Below are positions 43,990-55,105 of a stretch of 64,000 nucleotides of DNA, in pieces (the first letter of the stretch is position 1; every line of letters starts with the position of its first letter). Under the pieces are notes generated by a model. The model ran no database searches and had not been told where the DNA came from. It saw only the letters and a list, made by a program, of their open reading frames with translations. The position numbers and the translations under genes are program-made. The stretch comes from Pseudomicrostroma phylloplanum (lineage: Eukaryota > Basidiomycota > Exobasidiomycetes > Microstromatales), in the NCBI GenBank assembly GCA_039545275.1, contig BCHS01000001.1:255579-319578 (forward strand). The letters are read 5' to 3'.

Positions 43990-46900
43990 TCACCCGCTAC
44001 TACCACTGCTGCTGCTTCCTTTGCCCCTCTTCATGCTGCTGCTCCTTACGGGTACGGGCCTTGGGGTAGGCGCGGCGGTAGAAGCAGGGCCGAGGAGTAG
44101 AGCGCTCTCCAGCGTCATCGGGAGGGCAGCTTGCTCCCCTCCAGCGTCCCTCGAGAGAGTCGCTGTGCTCTGCTCAGCTGCACCAGTAGGGGCGTTCGTG
44201 GCAGAGGTGACTACATCGGATGAGGACGGCGTAGGGACAAGGACATAGCCTTCACTACTCGTCGCGCTCGCCTCGCCGCTCGCGTCCGACCACAGCGGCG
44301 CATCAGAAGAGTCGGGCGCCCTCTCCTTCTTTCTAGCAGCATCTGCCTCCGCATCGGCATCAGCATTGGCTTGCGCGACGATTCCGCTCCTCCGCCTCCT
44401 AAGAGTGGCAAAGCTGGAGATCTTCTTGAGGCTGGGCCTCTTCTTGAGTATGCTCGCACCGATGGACCGCATAGAGGGGGCGAAGAGGGACCTCTTGCCG
44501 TCCAGAGAGGCGGCGTCTTCGTCTTGATATCCACTGCTGGAGCTTCGGAAGCGGGCCGGTCGTGCGCCACCGCCCGCGCCAGTGGTGGCTCTCTTTGGCA
44601 TTTGTGGTCGGTAGGGTATGACCGTCTCTTCGACCATCAGCCAAGTCGACCCGCCTTTGAATGTCGTCCCACTAGTGCCCGCTCCTTGCCCAGCAGGAGA
44701 CATGAGACTGCTCGCTGCTGTCCCGTTCAGAGCTACAAAGACGAGCGAAGGCAAGCTTGCGGACGCAACTGGGTCTAGCACTGCATCTTGCCACAGACTG
44801 ACGAGCCCTTCGTCGAGCTCAACTGTGCTGGCTGAAGTGATCGAGTAGCTTGGTTTGGGCTTTGTAGCACCATCAATGCTAGATGACGAGTGTATGTAGT
44901 CGCCCGAGTCCTGCTTTTGAGCTCGACGACGAATATTGCTAAGACTAGCGTGTCTTCGAATCCTGCTGACGGCGGATTCTCCTTGATGAGCCGTAGGAGG
45001 ACTGTCCGGTCCAGAAGCTGCTGCTCGAAGACCGCCGAGAGTTAGAGTGCGCTGCAGCTCGGCATCGCCGAGGGAGAGGTCGGCGGGTGACTCGGATGCA
45101 AAGCCCGCCTCACGGAATGCTGTCCAATCATCAAGGCCACCTTCTTCCGAGACGGGAGGTGGCGAAGAGACTAAGGCTGACGCCTCACGCTTGTGTGCGG
45201 GAAGCTCGGTACTGCTGTACGGCAACAGCTTAGCGCCACTGCTCTTTCCTGACGAGATCGACTCGGCGAGGGTGGACAGTCGCGCCTTTCTTGGTGCGAA
45301 TGAGGCAAGGGGGAAGCTCTGCGAGCTCACCATGCCAGTAGGACCAATGCTGAACGTCGAAGCCGAAGATGAGAACGGTGCGGCGAGGGAGCTGCCGCTC
45401 GTGTCCTCGAGCTCCCTGCTGTCGCTGCCATCCTCCAATTCATCCTCATCCTGCTCGCCAAATCCCATCAACTTCCTCCTACTGGCAAATTCCTCAGCAT
45501 ATATTGCAAGGATCCTCAAATGCTCTTCGGTGAGCAAGGCAGCCAACTTGAGCGCCTTGTTCGTTCCCATTGGGATTTCCAGGCCAGGGATGTCCTGTGT
45601 TAGCTCTCCATCTGAACCAATCGCCGTCGCTTCTTCACTCTGAGCCATCTTCGTCTGCCTTGCTGCAGTATGGGCCAATCGCAGCAGAGAGCTCCAGTCG
45701 TCGGCCTCAGCCGATGCGCCGCGATCCGAGATATGAGCGTTCAGAGCACAGTGCAAGATCTCTGGAGGGCCTCTGTATCGCAGCAGGCTCTGGAGCAAGC
45801 GTCTACTCTCCAAGTGGAGTCTGAGGGCCTTGCTCTTTCCAGTCCCATCATCTGCATTGTTGATTCCATTAGGGAGGCCTGGGGCTCCAGACGTCTCATT
45901 CAATGAGCATGGGTACGCCTTGATCAGGTCGTTCAACCTGGTCGGCAGGGAATGAGATTTGACAGATTGATCTCTGACATAGGCCATCATAAGATGCTCT
46001 ATCATGCTCGTGCTTCGCTTCCAGCTATCGACGAGAGTCTGAAAGTCTGAACAAGCCCCGTCTTGATCGATCCTACCAAAGAGCCAAAAGCCCCAGGTCT
46101 TGCACACCCGCGAAGCAGGCATGGCGTTGGCGACAAAATGCGCGCTGATTGTCGTGAGCAAGTCGAATATGCTTGTGAGAAGCTCCCTAGTTGATGCTGG
46201 AAGGCGTGGCAGCAAGATGTCGCTGAAGCCCGTGAGTTGATATCCACCATCCCTCTCTGCCTTGACAAAGTCCGTGTACCAGCCTGTGTCCGTCTCAGAG
46301 CCAAAGTCGCCCTTGTCGAGCTTGAGACGACGGACTGACCACTTGAGAAAGTCGCTGACGTCGTGGATGTTCGCAAAGGCCAGCTGTCGTACCAGTTCCT
46401 TGCTTGCTGATGGACGCCCTAGGGTCGCAAGGGCGAGCTCACCTGCCATTCCCTTTGCGTCGGCATGACTTCCATTCTGTCCGGACGTGGGAGTGACTGA
46501 AAATACGCCGTCATATCTCTCCGGATCTGAAGACAGCAGGTATAGCTCTACAAGACGATCCACGTTGGCAGGATGAGCGCCCACGCGAAAGGGTCTCAAA
46601 ATGCCTACGTTGGCGATTCCACGCTGCCTGATCTCAGCGCCGGTCATCTTGACAATCTCTACTACCTGAGATGGCGTGAGGCGTGCAGCGGCCAGAGAGC
46701 GAGCTCGATAGAGACCCGAGTCTTTGAGCTGCTGCTGCTTAGCAGCATACTGCTGTGTGACCTTTTGCGCAACGGTGACTGCCGGACTTGGCTTCGTTTG
46801 GCTGTTGGAAAACGCTCGCCGCCTTGCAGGAGCAGCCTTCTTGATGTGTGTATGCTTGTCGGGAGACTGTGAGAGCTGAGTGGCCCGAACGAAGCCATCA

Positions 46901-47382
46901 TCGACAGAAGACTCGAAGGGCAAGGCGATGTTGAGGAAGGGGGGCAAGTCGGGCACTGGCGGTGGTGGCTCATTGCTCTGCGAGGCGAAGGCAATGGAGA
47001 CCGTTGATCAGCCCGAGGTCAGCAGCATCATAAAGGATCCTTAGCATACACGCACCTTTCTCGGCCAGGCACCTTTCCGTCCCTTTGATCTGCCCGTCTG
47101 GCGGGTTGGTGATGAGTCAAGTGACGCCTCGCGATTCCTCCTGGCATTGGGTGAAGCTGGGGACGATCGCTCGCTTGCGGGCTCCGAGAGTTTCTGCCTA
47201 GGACTGACGGCGGTGCTGTGCTTAGCATGCCTCAAGCTCAAAGAAGGCGACGGCGCGTGATCAGCTTGTGATGGCGTATAGGCAGGCGTTGGAGCTTTGA
47301 AGCGAGCGAGAAGGCTACTAGTGCTGACGCCGGGCCTCGATGGAGACGAAGTGGGAGGGGTGGATGGAGCGACGCTGGTCAT
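43990..47382 (-). CDS. Msb1/Mug8-like morphogenesis protein
   Basis: Exons 47382-47056 and 46977-43990, phase 0, 1104 residues. The ATG at 47382 is chosen because the frame further upstream, to 47649, begins at TTG. The N-terminus is Ser/Pro-rich. Residues about 200-520 form a helical region I assign to the fungal Msb1 family (DUF1708, RhoGAP-like): GGYQLTGFSDILLPRLPAST, LLTTISAHFVANAMPASRVC, KTWGFWLFGR, SMIEHLMMAYVRDQS and RLNDLIKAYP. Msb1 acts with Cdc42/Rho1 and Bem1 signalling in bud-site growth and actin polarity. The C-terminal half is disordered and Ser-rich with a basic cluster (KKRPSLKKISSFATLRRRRS) that might bind membrane. A catalytic arginine finger cannot be judged by eye, so GAP activity is not claimed. 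Confidence 0.75.
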
Positions 47383-48303
47383 AGTCGCTACTGACGGACC
47401 AGTCAGGGGAGACACTTGAGGCCTGGCACGCGAATCGTGGGCGAGTACCAGCTGTATGCTACTGCCTACAAGCTCCAAAGGTGGCTGTAAGAAGGAGTCC
47501 GTCGCGTTAGAAGAGCTCTGTAGCTGTCCTATGGATGCTGAAGTCTGCACAAGGTAGGTCGGGTATGAGGGGGGAGGATCAGAAGAAGAGGAGTACCTTG
47601 AAGAGTCGAAGACCCTGCCGCTGATCTGTCTGGATGGTAGTTGGAACAATGTGAGGCCCGTGTGGGAGCAATTCCCTTCAGATCGGCATTGCTTTCAGGG
47701 CGGGCGGCGGATGCGGGGGTGATCGATTGCCTTCGGGCGACCTGAGAGCAAAGAGCAAAGACGGACACGCGGATGGGATTGGGATTGAGGGACAGAGAAG
47801 GAAAGCAAGGACGAATGACGGATGACAGGGGCACCCTCCTCCTCCTCCTTCCTCTTTACGGGCGAGGGATAGTGAATAGGACTCACCCCGCTCTGGGCGC
47901 AAATAAGCTCAGACAGGGGGGGGAGACGAGATCCATCACCTCGCTCATCAACGCCGCCGCCCAGTGCCGGAAAGGTAGCCGAGGTGAGAGTGGAAGCGCA
48001 CAGACGCCCCGCCGCTCCCCCGCCTCGCTTGTGTCTCTCCTGCGCCTACGCCCACGACCTGCAGCCGAGACAGGCAAGCGCTCGGGCCGCAAACAGTAGG
48101 GGAAAAAGTAGAGGGGGAGGGGAGGGAGGCAGTCCCATAGTAGTCTAGCAGCCCCTGTCCTTGGCTTTCATACGTCTCCTCTCTCCTTGCCTCAATGCAC
48201 GCCCACAGTGAAGCTCGGCGAAAAGACACAGCTTTAAATTAACCGGAGGCGACAAGTGAGAGAGAGAGAAGCAAACCCAGAAAAATCTTCTGCCGTACGT
48301 GAT
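47383..48303. other. upstream region of the MSB1-like gene and 3' flank of FAT1
   Basis: 920 bp between two minus-strand genes. An open frame continues upstream of the Msb1 ATG to 47649 without another ATG, so a 5' UTR or an unseen upstream exon is possible. Another frame (47529-47834, minus) does not begin with a family-like sequence. An AT-rich TTTAAATTAA occurs at 48233-48242. Nothing else is recognised. Confidence 0.5.
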
Positions 48304-50754
48304 CTATAGCTTCACCTTGCCCGCGTGCAACTCCTGCAGATCAGAGGCAGTAAAAGGGCGGTACTCGCTCGAAGAGGGAGGCAGCCACCAGAGGGCATCT
48401 CCCTTGACCTGGGCATGGTCGATGCCCTCTTTCCTCAGGGCCACCTTCAAGTGCTTCACTGTTCCCGTCTGCTCCATTGCGGGCACGATCCTCAGGAAAA
48501 AGGGCACGGCGTACTTGGGCAAACCCTTGCGGACGTGGGTAGCCAGTAGCCTAGGGTCAAAGACTGCAGTCGCTGGAATGGCAGCGCATCCAGCGCGACC
48601 TTCGGTGTTGGGCACTTCCACGCCGTACACATTGGCCTCGCCCACGATTTCTCCTAGGACTTGCGCCACCTCCGCCGTGGACACATTCTCACCTCGCCAT
48701 CGGAAAGTGTCACCGAGACGGTCTTGGAACCAGTAGAAGCCTGTAGCAAGTACGGTGAACATGTGAATGGTCAGCTTCACAACAGGATCCTTACTGTCGC
48801 CCGTAGCCAGCTTCGTTCATGGGCAACTCACCATCAGCATCCTGCTTGATCAAGTCACCACTCCGGAACCATGCGTCTCCCTTAACAAAGACGTCCTGGA
48901 CCACCTTCTTCTTCGTCGCCTCTGGGTTATCGGCGTAGCCTTGGAAGTCTCCACCGGGCTTCGATGCGTCAATCTTCATCAGGAACTCTCCCTGCTCCCC
49001 CGGCTCGCACTCTACACAGAGACCTGTCTGAGGATTGCGGTAGATGTCTTCGGTAATCGCATCCACCCGGGCAATCTTGAAGGTAGGGCGGAAGAACTTG
49101 GCTAGAGGGCCAAAGCGACCAATGGCTCCCGCTCCAAAGGGACCAGTGTTGTAGTTGAGCAAGGCTCCATTGCCTTCACTCGATGCGTAGAATTCAGACA
49201 CGATCTTCACGCCGAACCTCTCTCGGAACTTGGTCCAAACGTCTGGCCTCATACCGTTACCGTAGGCCATGCGGACACGGTGTTCCTTGTCTGCTGGGGA
49301 GGGCGGGACTGCCAGGAGGTAGCGAGCGATTTCGCCGATATATTGCACGACTGTTGCGTCGTTTGCTCGCACTTCTGGCCAGTAACGACTGGCACTGAAC
49401 TTTCGTCCGATGATGACTGTTGAGCCGGAGGCCCAAGAAGTAGCAATGCAGAGGAAGGCAGCAGATGAATGATATAGAGGCATCGGGGTGTAGATGCGAT
49501 CGCTGGGGCTGAACGAGTTGACCTTGCTCCAGAGGTACGTGCTCGCACCGATTCGGCCATGAGAGCAGAGGGCGGCCTTGGGCAATCCTGTCGTGCCCGA
49601 GGTGTAGATGAGACAGGCCGTAGTCTTCTCATCGACGTCTTTGCGGTAGCTTGGGTCTACGGGCTTGGCGCGGGGATTCTGAGCTGCAAGGGCACGGATG
49701 TCGAGCAACTTGGCATCCTGCAAAGCTCCACTTGGACCCTCCGTCTTCTCTCCGGTGGACAGCTTGATACCGTCTCGCAGGCAGATATACTCCCGGATAT
49801 GAGTCGACTTCAGGTCATCTTGGATAGCAGCCACGTTGTCCTCGAATTCTGGCTCGTAGATGATGAGTTGTGCGCGAGAGATCTTGACGCAGTGCAAAAG
49901 GCCTTGACCGGTCAGGCCGTGATTGATGAATGCAGGAGCGACGTTGAGAGCCAGACAGGCCAGCCAGATTGTGACAAACGAAACCGAGTTGCCAGACAAG
50001 AGAGCGACTCGGTCTAAGGAAGAGGCACATGTGTGAAGGGAGTAAAGGAGCGATTAATGTTTGGCTCAGAAGCGCGGCATCTGCATGGGTCTTACCTCCT
50101 GGCTTGAGTCCGAGAGTGAGCAGGTAGTGTGCAACACGGCTGACATCTGATACGACGTTAAAAGGAGATGGAGAGTTGGTCAGGACCTCGCATGATGTTG
50201 ATACTTCCGACACCACAAGTGCCTCTTCCTGTTCGCTTCTCCCTCCCTGCCGATACACGCGCCAATCAGATCAAGTGTAGATTGAAGTGCGTAACTCTCG
50301 GCATCGGGTCTACCCGAGCAGCCTTCCGGCCATTGCGGGCCTTCCCTTTCCGCAGTATCCAAGTCTTGTGTGTTTCTCATCTCGCTAAGTGGGCCGGACC
50401 CAGAGCGTAGTGGAGGATCAAACTCACCTCCGTCGATCTGCTTCCATGTCCAGCTTTGCCCTTCGTAAACATAGGCAATGGCATCGGGTCTGCTGGCGAC
50501 GCTGTCGGCAAACACTTCGTACAATGACAGTCTGTTCTTCATAGCTCGGTACTTGAGTCTGCAGCATGAGGAGTAGGCGATAGAGTGTCAGTGTGGAGGT
50601 AACAAAGCCTTCCCCTGGACACCGAATCGACTAACCCGACAGTTGCGGCAGTGGTGCCGCGTCCCAAGCGGAGGTCATTGGAAACAGCATGCTTGGCATC
50701 AACGTATGCTGCTGCTGCCACTCCGACTGCGACTTTGACGAGGGTCGAAGTCAT
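48304..50754 (-). CDS. FAT1: very-long-chain acyl-CoA synthetase / fatty-acid transport protein, Fat1 type
   Basis: Five exons: 50754-50636, 50558-50428, 50146-50096, 50013-48832 and 48740-48304, giving 639 residues with consistent phases (2, 1, 1, 1). The enzyme activates long and very-long-chain fatty acids to acyl-CoA with ATP and aids uptake; in yeast it acts at ER, peroxisomes and lipid droplets. A hydrophobic N-terminus (LVKVAVGVAAAAYV) may be a membrane anchor. The AMP-binding P-loop IYTSGTTGLPKAA lies near residue 237. YIGEIARYLL near 323 and the FATP hallmark DRLGDTFRWRGENVSTAEV near 500 distinguish it from ordinary acyl-CoA synthetases. Joining exons restores WTWKQIDG-DVSRVAHYLLTLG-LKPGDRVALLSGN without loss. 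The last residues are VKL, near but outside the usual peroxisomal PTS1 pattern. The 281-nt second intron is the longest in the gene. Confidence 0.93.
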
Positions 50755-51707
50755 TCCTGGGTAAGTTGATAGAGGATCACGGGGCCGGGTATCGGACGAG
50801 AGAGATGCTGCGAAGCGGTAGGACCGGAGAGAAATGGATATGGAGGATGATCTCCGCTAAGACGAGGCAGTGACCGATGCTCTGACGGCTGGGGAATGTG
50901 GAAGAGGGAGGATAAAGAGACGACTAGATCTTAGATGGGACAGTGAAGGAAGGTGGGTTGTCTGGGTGGACCGGGAGGCTGGACAGCTTCGTGCGTGGAG
51001 CTCTGAGCTGGTGCCGATGCGGGGAAGAAGGCGGGGAGGCGCTTTCACGGGCCGCGTTGTGCAGCGCCCTCTTCGCGGACCTAGTCGTCTACGCAACCTC
51101 CGAACACCTCAGCCCGCACAGGCAAGCCCATCGTAGGCCCCACTTGAAGTTGCTCTCGGTCGCTCGCGATACATTCTTTGCGCTCACACTGCTCAGTGGC
51201 AGTTGACCGTCGCACAAGTCGGCTGGATAATGGTCATGCGTGATCTTGTGCCCTCGGCTATTCTGGAGGACCACTGCGTCAGCCTGAGTGAGAAGAGGTG
51301 ATACCGTTCGACAAGTCTCTGACTCACTGATTCCATTCTAGTCGACTCAGAGCGTGGTGAGCCGAAAGGGCTAAGAACTGGACTAAGCAAATCTCGAGCT
51401 TGACGCGTGCCTGGCGCCGGCCCACTTTGCTTGCACCGATGCCTGCCAATGCGGCGGAAGGCCCCTAATGATGAGTGCCCTGAGAACGGCAGGTACGGGC
51501 ATATGAGCACAAGAGCCGAAGGGCCGCTGCCCATGTGAACGGTACATTTGATCAAGGCACTGACGGACATCAAGGCCGCGATGGCACAGACGTTCAAGAG
51601 CAAACTCGTTTACTTCCGTGTGAGGGCAGAGTAGCCACCACGTTCAGAAGCATCCCTGACAGCTTGTCTCCCCTCCTTCTACTTCCCTCATCGTTGTGAG
51701 CAGCGAT
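50755..51707. other. 950-bp divergent upstream region
   Basis: This region lies between the FAT1 start (-) and the long orphan gene start (+). The 136-codon minus frame at 51193-51603 starts at TTG and has no recognisable family. Pyrimidine-rich sequence precedes the orphan ATG. Nothing else is seen. Confidence 0.5.
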
Positions 51708-54707
51708 ATGCAATCCCTACCTCTTCCCCCTCAGAGCGTCGCTCTGAGCCAGCCCACATATTCCTTTGCCATCCCCACGGCGTACAGCCATGAGCCTCGA
51801 CGTCCGCTTTTGCACGTCACATCACTGGTACCAGCGTCCATGGACCCGGGCCTAGGCGAGGCGCTTCGTCGGGACAGCCAACGTATAGCAGACATGAGGT
51901 GCAGACCCGGGTCTCCCACTGCGGCTCTACAGAATCGAGAGACAGTCGCCACGTCGAGAGCTCAGCCTTCGTCCCAGCAAACGCCCTGCAATCGTCCGCC
52001 TGCGAGACAAGGGCCGAGCGAGTCAAATTTCGCCAACGGTAAAGTCGCGCTTGCTTCATCGAGAGCTCTAGGCCCACGATCCCGATACAGTACCTCGAGT
52101 ACAGACTCCAAAGTGCGACCCACCTCGGCTACAAGCTGCGCCTCTGTTCATGCCTCGGCTCGATCCAGTGCACCAACCTCCGTGCGGATAAGTCCTAGCC
52201 CTTACAAGGCGAGGTCAGAAGGTGTCAAGCCTCAAGAGGACATCACTCTGCATCAGTCTAAAGGCGGTCACACTCAAAGGGATCCGAGCTGCCGCCTGGC
52301 GACTGCGAGCTCGGCTGGTACTACCGTTTCGTCCTCGACCAGCAGACCCTCAACGAAATCTTCTGACTCTTCACGCCAACAGCATCACGTGTTCGGCAAG
52401 GCACCGTGCCCGGTACATGGTAGCTTGCCTCTGCGTTCGGCGCAGTCTCATCGGAACCTCTTAATCTCGGCAGGGACCACATCAGGGGAAGAAACTGTCA
52501 ACGGTCATCTCGCAATACTACCTTCGCTGCCCTTGAAACAGCCTGCCGCGATTGACCTCACAAGACCGGAAGACCTGCGTCCAGTTGCCAACAAGCCGGC
52601 AACCGTCAAACATCTGGTGCCGGCCGACCCTGCGATTCCTGTACGAGAGCAAACAGCAGAAAACCCCAGAGTAGAGCCAGATACAGCAAAGATTCGTCAG
52701 GCTACTCCGATATCTGCCTCCAAGGCTGTCATCACGGTCACGAACGATGCAGACCGGGATTATGCACTCCTTCAGGCAATGCACACTGCAGAGGTGATAC
52801 ATCTACACCCAGACACGTCCTACTTCACACCGAAGAACGGTTGCGAGACCATTTTCATGCCTCGACCGTCTTTGCAGCACTCTCACAGCGAACCTAGCGG
52901 CGCGACTGGCTGCATTGCTTTTCCTCGCGTAGGTCATGACGTCGTGAACCCAGCCAAAGGTAGTGAGCACGCTGCGAGCAGGGACCATCCAAGCATGGGT
53001 CCGAGAACGACATTCGAACGCAACAGGCGACTGACTCACTCTGGCAACGTTCACAAGGCGGCAATTACTGACTTGTCGAACTCGGACCCACTGCCGTACA
53101 CAGCTCATCGGCCGTCCCTGCGAAGTAGTGCCTCTTTGCTTGATCTCAGCAAGGTCGCACATGGAGTGCCAGGACAGACGTTGCAACAGCTTTTGCCGAG
53201 GCCGCCTGTTCCACGGAAGGGTTCAGCCCGAGAGAGCACCGCTGGCGCCTCATCGTCCGCTGCGGCCTCAATTGTGCGGACAAAGAGCGAAGGCAACCTG
53301 CGCCGCTATGTAGAGGGCCACAGCGACCCAAAGCCTCCTGTCCCAGTGCAGACCAAAGCTCGCATCGCCTCTACTGTCGAGGACGCCGATGATTGTTCGG
53401 CGCCTTTGGGCCCGAGCGAGGTGATGCAATATGGACGTGAATTCGAAGCAGAGCGCTTGGCATGGAGACGAGACTTTGAGCGCTCGATCGAAAGGAGGGA
53501 ACTTGCTGGCTGCGCACCCTTTGTAAGGACTCGGTGCCGTAGCAAACCTCGCAGTCGAGAAGCTGTCCTCGAAGCTGGTCCTCATCACTCACATTTCAGC
53601 CTCAGACGATCCAACAAAGAGACGCTGCAGCATGATTCGGTCTTGCCTCCGCGGTCCAGCGGGGCCTTGGTCGGTGGTGATGCAACAAAAGTCCGCAGGA
53701 ACAACGTGACAGACAAGCAAGGGACTACGGGGACAAAGAGGACGAAGACGGTCTCGATGAAGGTCGGGGACCCCACCGAGCCTTCACGTAGACGCCTGCC
53801 GGGCCAGAAACGGAGCAACTTCGCAGCCGAAAAGGCTACAGCTAGCGCAAGCAGCCCCCAACAGCCACCCGCCGGGCCCCCTGGAAGTGCGCCTGTGTCT
53901 GCCGACCCCCATCACGAGTGTACAAGTAGCAGCTGCCAGCGATCGACCGGGTCGAAACACGCACCTGCCCCTCCTCAGCGTCCGTCTGTGCTCAGACAGC
54001 CTAGCATACCACGGAAAGCGCCCCCTGCACGTCCTTCGTCGGCAGCCAGCGACGCTTTCGACCTTGCAGCCGCAGGCGAACACTCCAAAAGGGTCAGCGC
54101 CAGATTCTCAATCCGAGGTAGCGGCGATGGAGCTAAGACCTCATCATCTAGAAGTTCGGAAGACTCTGCGAGCGAAGAGCTTGTTGTCATCGGCAGGCCA
54201 TCCCAATGCGCAGATATTGAAGTCCTCGATTTGGCGACTGCTGCTGTGAAGGAGGACTGGCACACACAGAGCTTGGGCTCACACGATGGTAGCGAATCTA
54301 TGCTGGCACTGGAAGCCGAGACGATGTTGCTTCAGCAAGGCGCATCAGTGGCGGAACGCTTGACTGTCGAAGAGGTTAGGCCTGCTGGTAGCAGCTTGGC
54401 AAAGGCTCGGATGGGCAGCAGCTCCTCGAGAAGGACCATGGTCCCGTCTCCGCCACCGAGGCCTCATCCTGATGAGCCTCTTCCTTCAATTCCCGGGAGA
54501 CTCTCTTCTGATCCATACGACGGCTCCTCTGAGCCTCGTCGGACCGACAGCAGCAACAGAACATCATGCGAGGTGTTCTTGAGGCTCAGAGCCTCAAGGA
54601 GTATCGGACGGCCTGACTCCCTTCTGGAGCCGCCGTACGACGGCCCGATAGGTTCGCAGGAGAGTTCGCCCCCGCAAGCCCTCTCGCCTGTCATTAGAGA
54701 GCCGTGA
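51708..54707 (+). CDS. long disordered orphan protein with proline motifs
   Basis: An intronless frame of 999 codons from the ATG at 51708. The protein is dominated by Ser, Pro, Arg and Thr with no domain I recognise. Several PxxP-type segments could bind SH3 domains: LLPRPPVPRKGS, DPKPPVPVQ, PAPPQRPSVLRQPSIPRKAP and VPSPPPRPHPDEPLPSIPGR. One likely helical, charged segment lies near residue 580 (YGREFEAERLAWRRDFERS). The length of the open frame and steady composition favour a real gene. A scaffold or polarity role would fit the motifs, but that is speculation. Confidence 0.65.
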   Translation: MQSLPLPPQSVALSQPTYSFAIPTAYSHEPRRPLLHVTSLVPASMDPGLGEALRRDSQRIADMRCRPGSPTAALQNRETVATSRAQPSSQQTPCNRPPARQGPSESNFANGKVALASSRALGPRSRYSTSSTDSKVRPTSATSCASVHASARSSAPTSVRISPSPYKARSEGVKPQEDITLHQSKGGHTQRDPSCRLATASSAGTTVSSSTSRPSTKSSDSSRQQHHVFGKAPCPVHGSLPLRSAQSHRNLLISAGTTSGEETVNGHLAILPSLPLKQPAAIDLTRPEDLRPVANKPATVKHLVPADPAIPVREQTAENPRVEPDTAKIRQATPISASKAVITVTNDADRDYALLQAMHTAEVIHLHPDTSYFTPKNGCETIFMPRPSLQHSHSEPSGATGCIAFPRVGHDVVNPAKGSEHAASRDHPSMGPRTTFERNRRLTHSGNVHKAAITDLSNSDPLPYTAHRPSLRSSASLLDLSKVAHGVPGQTLQQLLPRPPVPRKGSARESTAGASSSAAASIVRTKSEGNLRRYVEGHSDPKPPVPVQTKARIASTVEDADDCSAPLGPSEVMQYGREFEAERLAWRRDFERSIERRELAGCAPFVRTRCRSKPRSREAVLEAGPHHSHFSLRRSNKETLQHDSVLPPRSSGALVGGDATKVRRNNVTDKQGTTGTKRTKTVSMKVGDPTEPSRRRLPGQKRSNFAAEKATASASSPQQPPAGPPGSAPVSADPHHECTSSSCQRSTGSKHAPAPPQRPSVLRQPSIPRKAPPARPSSAASDAFDLAAAGEHSKRVSARFSIRGSGDGAKTSSSRSSEDSASEELVVIGRPSQCADIEVLDLATAAVKEDWHTQSLGSHDGSESMLALEAETMLLQQGASVAERLTVEEVRPAGSSLAKARMGSSSSRRTMVPSPPPRPHPDEPLPSIPGRLSSDPYDGSSEPRRTDSSNRTSCEVFLRLRASRSIGRPDSLLEPPYDGPIGSQESSPPQALSPVIREP

Positions 54708-55105
54708 GGGTCGGCGGCCTGGTGTGTGCCAATGGCTCAAGCAAAAGAGGGAGAGCGAGGTCCAATGGCGGTGTTCCGAATGACTATCGAGGGGGAATGG
54801 GTAGCTGTAGGTGCTGGACGTCAGATGTCAGACCCCACCAGCTTCCTCTCATATGTAGGTTCCTTCTCATCGTCTTCATATGTATCTTGCTCGCCAATCA
54901 TTTTGTTGCGACTCGGAACTCGTATGGGCTTCTCCGTTGCTCTCATGGCGCCATGATTGCTCTGCGCGCTCGCGCTCCTCCACCTTCTAGAAAATGTCGT
55001 ACGACTCCGCTTCCTTCTCTCCGACTTTCTACCGCGTAGTACACTACGCGCCTTCAACGAGCCTACCCTGCCTGTTCCACTGATACCACCAGATTCGTCC
55101 TCAGC
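54708..55105. other. intergenic region upstream of the CHORD gene
   Basis: About 400 bp between two plus-strand genes. Short overlapping frames only. The last 60 bp before the ATG at 55106 are C/T-rich. No element is identified. Confidence 0.5.

Noticed and set aside
51193..51603. A 136-codon minus-strand frame between FAT1 and the orphan gene.
   Set aside because: It starts at TTG and has no recognisable motif.
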